Below, piece by piece: positions 1 through 8,016 of a stretch of 64,000 nucleotides of DNA. A program made the translations under genes and the position numbers. This stretch comes from Brevibacillus ruminantium (GTDB taxonomy: Bacteria > Bacillota > Bacilli > Brevibacillales > Brevibacillaceae). Each line of letters begins with the position of its first letter. The first letter of the stretch is position 1. The notes below the pieces were generated by a model, which was not told where the DNA came from, ran no database searches, and saw only the letters and a program-made list of their open reading frames with translations. The stretch lies in contig NZ_CP098755.1 of NCBI RefSeq assembly GCF_023746555.1, positions 1,330,001 to 1,394,000 on the forward strand. The letters run 5' to 3'.

Positions 1-1
1 T

Positions 2-166
2 GCCTATAAAAGTGCAAGTTCACGACTTATCAAAAAGCATTTTCCACAGGTGAAAAAGAAACTGTGGAAAGAGTATTTTTGGTCAAGGAGTTTTTGTTTG
101 CTTACAACAGGTGGTGCTCCCATTGAAGTGATAAAAAAATATATAGAAAATCAAGGTGTAAAGTGA
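2..166 (+). CDS. tnpA: IS200-type Y1 transposase TnpA, C-terminal part only
   Basis: The window opens inside this gene; the last 54 codons are read in the frame starting at base 2 and end with TGA at 164-166. The product is an HUH single-strand transposase that cuts and joins the element ends. The fragment has the family's C-terminal pattern, FPQVKKKLWKEYFWSRSF, then a GGAP turn, then the helix IEVIKKYIENQG. The Tyr of KKYIENQ is, from the family, the nucleophile that forms the 5'-phosphotyrosine link. The HUH motif lies upstream of the window. tnpB follows 11 bases downstream on the same strand, the usual IS605 order. Whether the whole gene is intact cannot be judged here. Confidence 0.85.
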   Translation, partial: AYKSASSRLIKKHFPQVKKKLWKEYFWSRSFCLLTTGGAPIEVIKKYIENQGVK

Positions 167-177
167 GGTGATTCGAT

Positions 178-1290
178 ATGGCAAACAAAGCATATAAGTT
201 CCGTCTGTATCCAACGCAAGAACAAGAGAAACTCCTTGCCAAAACCTTCGGTTGTGTTCGTTTCGTCTACAACAAAATGTTAGCTGAACGAAAGGAAACA
301 TATGAACAATTCAAGGGTGACAAAGAAGCGCTAAAGAAACAAAAGTTTCCTACTCCTGCTAAGTATAAGGAGGAGTTTGCATGGCTCAAAGAAGTAGATA
401 GTCTCGCATTGGCGAACGCCCAACTGAATTTGCAGAAGGCATACAAAAACTTCTTCTCTGGTCGTGCTGAATTTCCGAAGTTCAAAAACCGTAAGGCAGG
501 ACAATCCTACACAACCAATGTGGTAAACGGAAACATTATGCTTTTGGATGGCTATATCAAATTGCCGAAACTGAAACTTGTGAAAATGAAGCAACATCGG
601 GAAATTCCGTCGCTTCATATGATCAAGTCTTGTACGGTTTCTCGAACAAAAACAGGAAAATACTATGTTTCTATTCTCACTGAATACGAACATCAACCTG
701 TACAAAAAGAAGTGCAAGCTGTTGTTGGCTTAGATTTTTCCATGAATGGCTTATTTGTCGATAGTGAAGAAGGTGAGACAGCCAATTACCCTCGTTTCTA
801 TCGCCAAGCCTTGGAAAAATTAGCGAAGGAACAGCGTATTTTATCACGTAGAAAGAAAGGCTCTAGTCGTTGGCACAAACAACGTCTGAAAGTAGCGAAG
901 CTACATGAAAAAATTGCGAACCAACGAAAGGACTTTCTCCATAAGGAATCGCACAAATTAGTGAAACTGTATGACTGCGTGGTTATCGAAGACCTCAACA
1001 TGAAAGGAATGTCACAAGCACTCCATTTCGGGAAAAGCGTTGCTGATCATGCCTGGGGCATGTTCACGACATTTCTTGGGTACAAGTTAGAAGAGCAAGG
1101 GAAAAAGCTTATCAAAATAGATAAATGGTTTCCATCATCCAAAACTTGCTCATGTTGTGGTCAAGTAAAAGAGTCTCTATCCCTTTCTGAGCGTAAATTC
1201 CACTGTGATTGTGGTTTTGTGGCAGACAGAGATTGGAATGCTTCTATCAACATCAAACGTGAAGGATTACGCTTATTAGCGTTGGTATAG
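178..1290 (+). CDS. tnpB: RNA-guided nuclease TnpB (IS605 OrfB family)
   Basis: A full-length TnpB of 370 residues, the family's usual size. TnpB is an omegaRNA-guided DNA nuclease related to Cas12 that helps its element persist at the donor site. The N-terminal helix-turn-helix region (about 1-50) starts MANKAYKFRLYP. The split RuvC triad is visible: Asp186 in GLDFSMNG, Glu271 in VVIEDLNMKG, and the DRDWNAS motif at Asp350/Asp352. A zinc knuckle formed by CSCC (324-327) and CDC (343-345) lies between the second and third acidic motifs, as expected. ATG 178 follows a GAGGTG ribosome site. No key residue is missing, so the protein is probably active. The guide part of its RNA should be read from host sequence just beyond 1412. 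Confidence 0.93.
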   Translation: MANKAYKFRLYPTQEQEKLLAKTFGCVRFVYNKMLAERKETYEQFKGDKEALKKQKFPTPAKYKEEFAWLKEVDSLALANAQLNLQKAYKNFFSGRAEFPKFKNRKAGQSYTTNVVNGNIMLLDGYIKLPKLKLVKMKQHREIPSLHMIKSCTVSRTKTGKYYVSILTEYEHQPVQKEVQAVVGLDFSMNGLFVDSEEGETANYPRFYRQALEKLAKEQRILSRRKKGSSRWHKQRLKVAKLHEKIANQRKDFLHKESHKLVKLYDCVVIEDLNMKGMSQALHFGKSVADHAWGMFTTFLGYKLEEQGKKLIKIDKWFPSSKTCSCCGQVKESLSLSERKFHCDCGFVADRDWNASINIKREGLRLLALV

Positions 1291-1412
1291 CAAAAAGAAC
1301 TCTTGGAACGAGAGGGATAGCTCGGTCAGTTTTCGTTGGCTACTAAAAGCAACGATAAGTCGAGAAGCCCCCACTCCAAAAACCGTAAGGTTTTAAGTGG
1401 TGGGTAGTTCAC
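1291..1412 (+). ncRNA. Putative omegaRNA 3' scaffold and right-end hairpin of the IS605 element
   Basis: TnpB omegaRNAs are read from the tnpB 3' end through the right end of the element into host sequence. This tract carries the typical right-end signature GAGAAGCCCCCACT (about 1362-1375). It continues into a two-part hairpin at 1368-1404: CCACT pairs with AGTGG, and inner AAAACC pairs with GGTTTT around a GTAA loop. It ends at TTCAC. The 5' end of the RNA probably lies inside tnpB but cannot be set by eye. The call rests on position and structure only. Confidence 0.55.
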
Positions 1413-2862
1413 CAAAAGCGGTGTCTACTACATCGTGACCAAGAATGGGAAAAAAGGCATTGTCGATGGACGCACCGGAAAAGAAGTGGTGGCCGCAATC
1501 TGGGATGATATCGAGATTCCGGAACAAAAGCAAATCGCCATCCTCCGCAGCGGCGGATGGTTTCAGTACATGGATCTGGGCAAGCAAGCCCTTTCCAAAA
1601 CCAAGTATGCGGGCGCTCACACGTATTTCTTGTCCCAGACGCGTCCGAGTGTGATCGTGATGCAGGGGGAAAGCTCGATGATGCTCGATCCGGCAGGTAC
1701 AATCCTGCTCCCTCCGTTTGCAGGAAAGATTGAGGTCGTCGATCTGGCAAAACCGGGAGAAAATCCCGACGATGAGTCGATTCGCTATCTGGTGACCACG
1801 ACGCCTGGTCAACTCACGGTATACGACCCGAATACGCTAAAGCCGCTCTTTTCCGTGCCCAAGGCGACCTTGGCTCCAAGCGACGGCAATAAAATGAGTG
1901 TTTTCAAAGTAGTGACAGGGGGCAAATACGGCCTTGTCGATCTAAGCGGGCGCTACCTCCTGCAGCCGCAGTTCACCAGCATTCAATCGATGGGAAAAGG
2001 CTTCGTCCGCGTGCAGGGTCAGCAGGGAGCCGGTTTGTGGAAGGACGGGAAAATGCTTGCGGAGCCGCAGTATGCGGACGTGCGGATCGAGCATGACATG
2101 CTGGGCGGTTTCATCACGATGAAGGGAGAAACGGTGACGTATCATGATATCAACGCCGGTACCTCCTTCTCATTGAAAAAAGGAGCCCACTATCTGCATG
2201 ATGGCTACGTGCTGGGGCAGGACCCCGTTACGTCAAAGTACGGCGTCAAGCACATCAGCGGCAAAACCGTGGTGCCCTTTGATTACCCCCGTTTGGAAGG
2301 GGTGCCGGCGATGTGGCTGCTGGTGCGTCCGGATGGGAAAAAAGGCATTTTGCGAACGGTCTGGGGACAGCCGGTCCAGCAGCCTGATGCCTGGTTTGAC
2401 AGTGTGACCACATTGGGCGGCTACGAATATCTCAGTGTCATGGAGGGCAACAAAGTGGGCCTGTATTCCCAGCAAAAGGGAATGCTCGTGCCGCCGCAAG
2501 CGGGAACGGTGATTCGTTATGATTCCAAATTCAATCGTGTGCTGGTAACAGACGCGGACGGGCGGACACGCGAATTTTTATCGGACGGGACTTCTGCCGA
2601 CAGCGATCAGCCCAAGCTGCAGCCGCTCACTTCTTCGCTCGCGACCACGTTCATCCCCGATCAAGGGATAAAGCTCGTCGATCGGACGACCGGCCAGCCG
2701 ATCAGCAAGGCGTATCGGGGGATATCGTTGGAAGCCAAAGGCCAATTGGTCCTGGCTCTGGAAGATGGCGCAGCTTACTCCCCTCCAATACCGCAGTATA
2801 TCGATGCAGCCGTGGGGCGAACGAATCCTGTTTGCTCTGCAACAGATGGATGGCAGCTTTGA
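1413..2862 (+). pseudogene. WG-repeat protein, 5' part cut off by the IS605 element and frameshifted at the 3' end
   Basis: An open frame runs from the IS border to 2862; the first in-frame start codon is GTG 1435, but it has no ribosome site and falls inside a WG repeat (YYIVTKNGKKGIVDG). The gene therefore began left of the insertion. At least five WG/KWG-like repeats are visible, including NGKKGIVDGRTGKEV, GGKYGLVDLSGRYLLQPQF and DGKKGILRTVWGQPV. Near 2790 repeat-like sequence stops in this frame and continues in the +1 frame, leaving a non-repeat tail that ends at 2862. WG repeats form beta-rich scaffolds of unknown role. I read this and the next entry as one gene with two lesions. Confidence 0.72.
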
Positions 2863-3949
2863 GCTGTGGATTCATGCGAATGGGCAGACTCTCGCCCGAT
2901 TGGAGCACATCCAGAGCTATCGCCTGGACGAAGCAAACAATGCTTTCTATATCCAAAAAGCAGGCGGCTGGGATGCGTACTCCGCTGATTTGAAGCCGCT
3001 GACCAACGGAAGCTATGATCGTCTGGAAATCCTGTCCACGCACGGCGAAGTGAAAATCGGAACGTATCGGGACAAAAAGACAGGGCTGCTGGGTATTTTG
3101 GGAAAAGACTGGAAGGTCGTATCGGCACCTGTCTATGAAAGCATCAAGCCGTTTGATCAGGTTTTTCCACAGCTTGGTTTGGTGCAGAGCACGCCTGCTC
3201 CGTTTGTCTTTTTGAAGAAAGACCGATTCGGATATCTGAGTGAAAGCGGAGCCGAGCTGTTTCAAACCGCACTTTTGACAAAGCGCCCAGCGGTAACCTA
3301 TCAGCCGCTCACTGCCCAACCCTTTGCTGCCTTTCAAACACTGCTTCAAACAGATCCGCTCCGGTTGGTCGATTTTGGAAAGGCCTACGGTTGGGAGAGC
3401 GGACGCAGCAGCGAGACGAATTTCTTTGCCAACCTCGCTCTGTATCTGGAGTTGCCGGCGGGAGCAGCCAAACAGGAGGTATTGGCAGCGCTGATCGAAC
3501 GAGGCGTGCTTGCGCCGACTGTGCTGAGCGCAGGTTTTGCGAATACGGATTTTTATGCCTTGATGTATTCTATCGCGACAGGAGGGGGCAGCCAGTCTTT
3601 GACGCAGCAGCAGCTTGCTGACTGGGCATCCAAAAGAGGGCTCGTGTACGAGCGGGGCGGTCATCATTTCGTGGACGTCTACGCGGAGTACCAGCAGCTC
3701 TTTTTCCGGGAATTGCTTCGTGTGCAAGCCGGGAGGGGCGTCTACAAAGCAAAAACACTGACGCTGGCTACGCTCGATGAATTCCAGCGCAGCATGTTGA
3801 GCTCCCTCATCGTGGTAAACGGGCGCCCTATGGAACAGCTTCCAGTGCCGCTCCCTGCCGATGAGCTGAACCGGCATTTGAACGTACTGATTCAACCATA
3901 CAACAAGCAGGCGCAAGCGATGCTGCAAGCAGCCGTGAAGCAGCTTTAA
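2765..3949 (+). pseudogene. WG-repeat protein, 3' part in the shifted frame
   Basis: This open frame overlaps the previous one by 98 bases and continues its repeat pattern: GWDAYSADLKPLTNGSYDRL, KTGLLGILGKDWKVVSAPVY and FGYLSESGAELFQ. The apparent start ATG 2765 has no ribosome site. The sequence before it in this frame does not look coding, whereas the other frame still reads as repeat (GQLVLALEDGAAYS). Joining the frames near the CTCCCCTCC tract at about 2788-2796 gives one continuous protein, so one extra base there is the simplest explanation. The C-terminal ~200 residues (from about 3380) are helical and not a family I recognise. If translated separately this would be a 394-residue product. 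Confidence 0.65.
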
Positions 3950-4100
3950 GGGTTTCACTCATACCGTGTTACATGTAGAGTCCGTATATGGCCACCGTGC
4001 TGTGTGCGGACTTTGTTCATTTTATAGCCAGGCGATTTTGATTTTGGGGACATACTTCCCAAATTTTACTGCAATGAAAAACATAAAAACGGAGCTGTAG

Positions 4101-4303
4101 TGAGAAGAAGCATGTTTCCCTGCTCAGCTCCGTATTCCGCCCGCAAGGGAGCATACACTGTCCGCTCCGGGGAGATTCGCGGGGGATCGCAAAAGCAGAA
4201 CAGCTCCGAGGTCATCCCAAGGTTGCGCTCCTTTTTCCCGCGAATCCCCCCTCCGCTGGGGCAGGGCTCCACAGTCGCACCGCAGGGAAACATGCTTCTT
4301 CAT
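4101..4303 (-). repeat. ~204-bp structured inverted-repeat element, copy A
   Basis: One of three copies in the window. It has near-perfect terminal inverted repeats (GAGAAGAAGCATGTTTCCC and complement). Inside is a second inverted repeat, GGATTCGCGGG with CCCGCGAATC on the - strand reading, around a conserved core TGGGATGACCTCG. Compared on the strand given, it aligns end to end with copies B and C. It shares about ten more bases with copy C outside the terminal repeat (GGAGCYGTAG, 4091-4100). No clear target duplication and no gene are seen. Confidence 0.85.
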
Positions 4304-4593
4304 GAAAGCGGGGATTTTTAAAAAATGTGGGCGGAAGCGATGATGAAAATGAAAGATGAAATCAAAAATGAAAGACAAAAGCTAAGACAACAGCTAAGAC
4401 AAATTGGATAGTAAATATGAGTGTAAATGATAAAAGCCAAGATAAAAGCAAAGGTAAATTCGATACGAAGCCCAAGCATTGAGATGGAGAAATTTACATT
4501 CGCTCCTTCAAAGTAATTTAGTTCATTCGCCGAGGGGAAATAAGGTTGTTTCAGCCCTTGTTCCATATCTGTAAGGATCATCATTTGCTTTTC

Positions 4594-4656
4594 ATCAATT
4601 ATGATCTTTCATCTATCAATCATGATCCTCCATCCATCAACAAGGATCTAGCTTTT
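4594..4656 (+). repeat. Three imperfect 21-bp tandem repeats
   Basis: ATCAATTATGATCTTTCATC (4594), ATCAATCATGATCCTCCATC (4615) and a more diverged ATCAACAAGGATCTAGC (4636) follow each other with a 21-bp period. They lie in the AT-rich spacer between repeat copies A and B. They code for nothing apparent; ATCAATNATGAT could be protein binding half-sites or simple slippage products. Confidence 0.6.
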
Positions 4657-4737
4657 CAATCATAACAATCCTGTTTTTACGTACAAATGCCCTTGTTTTT
4701 CATACACTTAAAAATGCACGAAGAAGCAGAATGTATG

Positions 4738-4940
4738 GAGAAGAATCATGTTTCCCTGCGGTGCGACTGCGTAGCCCAGCTCAGCGGAGCAGTGGATGGC
4801 GGGAAACAGGGACGCAACCTTGGGATGACCTCGAAGCGTTGCTGCTTTTGCGGACCCCCGCCAGCCGCTGTGGAGCGGACAGTGAATCCTCCCAGCAGGG
4901 CGGAGTACGGAGCCAAGCAGGGAAACATGATTCTTCTCAC
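4738..4940 (+). repeat. ~204-bp structured inverted-repeat element, copy B
   Basis: Same family as copy A but in the opposite orientation. The terminal repeats read GAGAAGAATCATGTTTCCC and its exact complement, so the G-to-T change relative to copies A and C is matched on the other arm. The inner stem also differs from the other copies (GGATGGCGGG against CCCGCCAGCC) yet still pairs apart from a G-U and one mismatch. The core TGGGATGACCTCG and the motifs GGAGCGGACAGTG and GGCGGAGTACGGAGC are kept. Confidence 0.85.
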
Positions 4941-5133
4941 AAAAGCCCCGTTACGCGGAGTTAGACATGAGTTTAACCAAACGTATGTTCAAAAACTGAT
5001 AGTTGCAACCTATTTCTCAAAAATGAGAAGCATTTCCATCAGATGAGAAGCCCCCGAACCAAAACGTCAGGAAAAAGGGAGCGATAAAGCGCCGCCAGGT
5101 GAAAACGCGCGAAGAGGCAGCCGCCTAAACGAC

Positions 5134-5149
5134 TGGCACGAGGCTTGCA
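5134..5149 (+). promoter_or_regulatory. Sigma-54 (SigL) -24/-12 promoter of the agmatinase operon
   Basis: TGGCAC at 5134-5139 and TTGCA at 5145-5149 with a 5-base spacer match the sigma-54 consensus YTGGCACGRNNNTTGCW at every defined position. It lies 45 bases before the agmatinase TTG start. Transcription would begin near 5160. Sigma-54 needs an enhancer-binding activator; a candidate upstream site is the inverted repeat TTCTCA-AAAA-TGAGAA at 5014-5029 with a further TGAGAA at 5044. No activator gene is in the window. Confidence 0.8.
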
Positions 5150-5193
5150 TTCTATACAGGCAAGTACGGACGAATCACGGGGGTGAGAACACT

Positions 5194-6165
5194 TTGCAAT
5201 ATCCGTTATCTCCGGACGTCAAGCCGGAATTTTGCACGACGGGTTCATACATGCGCTTGCCTGCGCAGCGGGAGGATGCCCTCGTCGCCATCGTCGGTCT
5301 GCCCTTTGATACGGCAGCCTCGTTCCGCGTGGGGGCCCGTTTTGCGCCGCAGGCAATCCGTCAGGCCTCGATGCTGTTATTTCCCTATCATCCCGTCCAC
5401 AAAGTCTTCCCGTTTGAAGACACAAGGGCGATCGACATCGGGGATGTGTCCGTGATCCCGCACAATATTCACCGCAGTTACGAGCGGATGGAAACAGCCA
5501 TGAGAGATTTGATGGCAAAAGGGATTGTTCCCATCGGGCTGGGCGGAGACCATTCGGTAACGCTGGCGACACTCCGAGCAGCCAAAGAGGTGTGGGGTCC
5601 CGTGGCGCTGATCCAGTTTGATTCGCATACGGACACCTGGGACACGTATTACGAAGAGAAGTACTGGCACGGCTCTCCATTTATCCGTGCGCATGAGGAA
5701 GGCTTGCTGCTTCCCGAAAAGGTCGTGCAGATCGGTATTCGCGGGACCCTGAACCATCCTGGTGACGTGGAAGCAAGTCTGGAGCTGGGTTATCAGGTGA
5801 TTACGACACAGGAGATGCGAAAAAGGGGAGCTGCTGACATCATCCGCCAGATTAAAGAAACGATCGGATCGACTCCCTGTTTTCTCAGTTTTGATATTGA
5901 TTTTGTCGACCCGGCCTATGCCCTGGGAACCGGGACACCAGAGGTCGGCGGATTTACCAGTTTTGAGACGTTGGAGCTGGTTCGCGGGCTGACTGGTTTG
6001 AACTACATCGGCTTTGACGTGGTCGAAGTGCTGCCCCCCTATGATCCCGCGCAGACGACCTCGCTATTGGCCGCCACACTGGTGCATGATTTCGCGGCAC
6101 TGGTCGCGGAGCGCCAAAAAAGCGGGGGCAGTGCGGCCGAACAAACAGCGCCAGGCTTTCTATGA
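5194..6165 (+). CDS. speB: Agmatinase (ureohydrolase family)
   Basis: A 323-residue ureohydrolase that should hydrolyse agmatine to putrescine and urea in the cytoplasm. All Mn-binding motifs of the arginase/agmatinase family are present: GGDHS (His120), DSHTDTW (Asp143, His145, Asp147) and SFDIDFVDPAY (Asp234, Asp236), followed by GTGTPEVGG. The start is TTG 5194, chosen because GGGGGTGAG lies 5-8 bases upstream and the protein aligns from its first residues. A guanidinobutyrate or similar guanidino-acid hydrolase is a real alternative, since substrate choice in this family cannot be read from the motifs. The next gene, an aldehyde dehydrogenase 46 bases downstream, fits oxidation of the aminoaldehyde made from putrescine. 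The operon sits behind the sigma-54 promoter at 5134. Confidence 0.88.
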   Translation: MQYPLSPDVKPEFCTTGSYMRLPAQREDALVAIVGLPFDTAASFRVGARFAPQAIRQASMLLFPYHPVHKVFPFEDTRAIDIGDVSVIPHNIHRSYERMETAMRDLMAKGIVPIGLGGDHSVTLATLRAAKEVWGPVALIQFDSHTDTWDTYYEEKYWHGSPFIRAHEEGLLLPEKVVQIGIRGTLNHPGDVEASLELGYQVITTQEMRKRGAADIIRQIKETIGSTPCFLSFDIDFVDPAYALGTGTPEVGGFTSFETLELVRGLTGLNYIGFDVVEVLPPYDPAQTTSLLAATLVHDFAALVAERQKSGGSAAEQTAPGFL

Positions 6166-6211
6166 GAATAAAATACGAAATATTCATAAAAATGAGAGGT
6201 GGGCAAAACAG

Positions 6212-7684
6212 ATGATCAATTTGAAGATGTATATCGCAGGTGAGTGGGTAGAAGCGGAAAACGGAGAGAAAAGAGAGATTGTCAATCCGGCGACCGGCGA
6301 GGTGATCGCACTTGCTGCCGAAGGAACAGTGGGGGATGCGAAAAGAGCCATACAGGTTGCGCGGGAAGCTTTTGACAGCGGCATCTGGTCGGACGTACCG
6401 GCAGTGGAGCGGGCCCGGCTCTTGTTCCGAGTGGCAGACATGATAGAAGAGCGGGCAGAGGAATTGATCGCTCTGGAAACACAGGACAACGGCAAACCGC
6501 TCCGGGAGTCCGGTTTTGATATTGCGGATGCTGCGGCTTGCTTCCGTTACTACGCTGGGCTGGTAACCAAGCCGGATGGTCAGACGTATCCGGTGGCAGA
6601 CGCGGTTCAGGCGATGGTTGTACGTGAACCGGTCGGTGTCTGTGGTTTGATCGTTCCCTGGAATTATCCGATGCTGATGGGTGTATGGAAAATCGCGCCT
6701 GCCCTCGCTGCTGGCAATACGATTGTCTTCAAGCCGTCGGAAGTGACCCCGGTAACCGCGATCAAGCTGTTTGAGATCCTGGAAGAAGCCGGTTTGCCCA
6801 AAGGGGTGGCCAATATGGTGATGGGCACCGGACCTGTGGTGGGTCATGAGCTGGCCGCAAGTGATTTGGTCGACAAGGTCTCCTTTACCGGCGGAACCGT
6901 GACTGGCCGCAGTATCATGACAGCCGCCGCTGGCAATCTGAAAAAAATCTCGCTGGAATTAGGAGGCAAATCGCCCAATATCGTCTTTGCGGATGCCGAC
7001 TTCGAGACAGCCGTCGACTACGCCTTGTTCGGGATTTTTGCCAACCAGGGGCAGGTTTGCTCCGCGGGCTCCCGTCTGCTTCTCGAAGACAGCATTCACG
7101 ACCGTTTTGTCGAGAAGCTGGTGGAGCGGGCGCAAAAAATTCGGGTGGGAGCGGGAGACGATCCGCGCACAGAAATGGGGCCGCTCGTCAGTCAGGCACA
7201 TATGGAAAAGGTGCTGCGCTACATTGAATATGGAAAAGAAGAAGGGGCCAAGCTGGTTTGCGGCGGCCGTCGCATCACGGAAAACGGCCTGGAGAAAGGC
7301 TACTTCGTCGAACCCACGATCTTTATTGATACCACCCCTGAGATGCGTATCGTGCAGGAGGAGATTTTTGGACCAGTCCTCGCCGTCCAACGCTTCCAGG
7401 ATGAGGCCGATGCGATCCGTTTGGCCAACGATACGGTCTATGGCCTAGCGGGAGGTGTCTTTACCCAGGACGGTGCCAAAGCTATGCGCGTGATCAGAAA
7501 GCTTCGGGCAGGCATCACCTGGATCAACTGCTACCATCCTACCTACAACGAAGCGCCGTGGGGAGGCTATAAGCAGAGCGGGATCGGAAGGGGCCTCGGG
7601 ACCTTTGGCTTTGACGAATTCACAGAGGTAAAACAGATCAATATCAACATGCAGGTGCAACCTTCCGGCTGGTTTGAAAACTGA
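6212..7684 (+). CDS. NAD(P)-dependent aldehyde dehydrogenase, aminobutyraldehyde/betaine aldehyde type
   Basis: A 490-residue class I/II aldehyde dehydrogenase of normal length. The start ATG 6212 follows AGAGGTGGG and opens with MINLKMYIAGEWVEAENG, as in the betaine-aldehyde dehydrogenase branch. The cofactor region IVPWNYPMLMGVWKIAPALA, the general base Glu249 (LELGGKSPNIVF) and nucleophile Cys283 (NQGQVCSAGSR) are all present. Its place after agmatinase, under one sigma-54 promoter, suggests oxidation of 4-aminobutanal or 4-guanidinobutanal toward GABA. No putrescine aminotransferase or oxidase is next to it, so that step would be encoded elsewhere. Substrate is inferred from context, the enzyme class is clear. 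Confidence 0.9.
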   Translation: MINLKMYIAGEWVEAENGEKREIVNPATGEVIALAAEGTVGDAKRAIQVAREAFDSGIWSDVPAVERARLLFRVADMIEERAEELIALETQDNGKPLRESGFDIADAAACFRYYAGLVTKPDGQTYPVADAVQAMVVREPVGVCGLIVPWNYPMLMGVWKIAPALAAGNTIVFKPSEVTPVTAIKLFEILEEAGLPKGVANMVMGTGPVVGHELAASDLVDKVSFTGGTVTGRSIMTAAAGNLKKISLELGGKSPNIVFADADFETAVDYALFGIFANQGQVCSAGSRLLLEDSIHDRFVEKLVERAQKIRVGAGDDPRTEMGPLVSQAHMEKVLRYIEYGKEEGAKLVCGGRRITENGLEKGYFVEPTIFIDTTPEMRIVQEEIFGPVLAVQRFQDEADAIRLANDTVYGLAGGVFTQDGAKAMRVIRKLRAGITWINCYHPTYNEAPWGGYKQSGIGRGLGTFGFDEFTEVKQININMQVQPSGWFEN

Positions 7685-7807
7685 TCGGCTGGAGTAACAC
7701 TGGGCCCCATGTGTTTGAACCATCATCATACGGAGCCACTGCGGCGGGTGAGATGCACACTCAGAAAACGAAGGAACAGCGTATATAAACAAAGCATGTA
7801 AAAGGAA

Positions 7808-7868
7808 AAACCGGTGCATGGACGTATCCCTGCCTGTTTAAAGGGAATACGCTCATGCTCCGGTTTTT
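7808..7868. terminator. Terminator hairpin between the aldehyde dehydrogenase and the YitT-family gene
   Basis: AACCGGTGCATGGACGTATCCC pairs imperfectly with GGGAATACGCTCATGCTCCGGT around a short loop, with an A-run before and a long T-run after. It can act in both directions. The rest of the 332-base interval 7685-8016 shows no gene. Confidence 0.75.
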
Positions 7869-8016
7869 TTTCTTTTCTGTGCAGGGAGTGTCACCCACAA
7901 AGCGCGGAAACGAGCGGGAAGGGTTTCGCTTCAAGACTGACGGTTTCTTTTTTGGGCAAAACATGGTAATGTATGAACGGTTTTTCATCTTAGTGGTAAA
8001 GGCAGGAGAGAGAAAC

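Larger units (their letters stand above)
1..1412 (+). mobile_element. IS200/IS605-family insertion sequence, left end outside the window
   Basis: The segment holds the end of a Y1 transposase gene, a complete tnpB and a structured right end. The right boundary is placed near 1412 (TTCAC, then host sequence) because an open WG-repeat reading frame resumes just beyond, from about 1408. IS200/IS605 elements move as single-stranded DNA and make no target duplication, so the boundary rests on the resumed reading frame and the terminal hairpin at 1368-1404. The left end is not visible. Confidence 0.85.
3950..5193. other. Gene-free interval between the WG-repeat pseudogene and the agmatinase operon
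   Basis: No convincing gene is seen in about 1.2 kb. It holds two ~204-bp inverted-repeat elements (4101-4303 and 4738-4940) in opposite orientation, an AT-rich spacer between them with short degenerate repeats (for example GCTAAGACAA twice near 4381-4402) and a 21-bp tandem repeat. It ends in a sigma-54 promoter at 5134-5149. Short open frames inside the repeat elements are read from the repeat itself and differ between copies, so they are not called as genes. Confidence 0.8.

Noticed and set aside
2702..3958. Open frame of 418 codons on the - strand over the WG-repeat pseudogene
   Set aside because: No ribosome site or family pattern; the + strand frames show repeat structure across the same bases.
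4100..4321. Short open frames inside the inverted-repeat elements (also 4687-5046 and 22268-22540)
   Set aside because: They are read from the repeat and differ in frame and length between copies; structure, not codons, is conserved.
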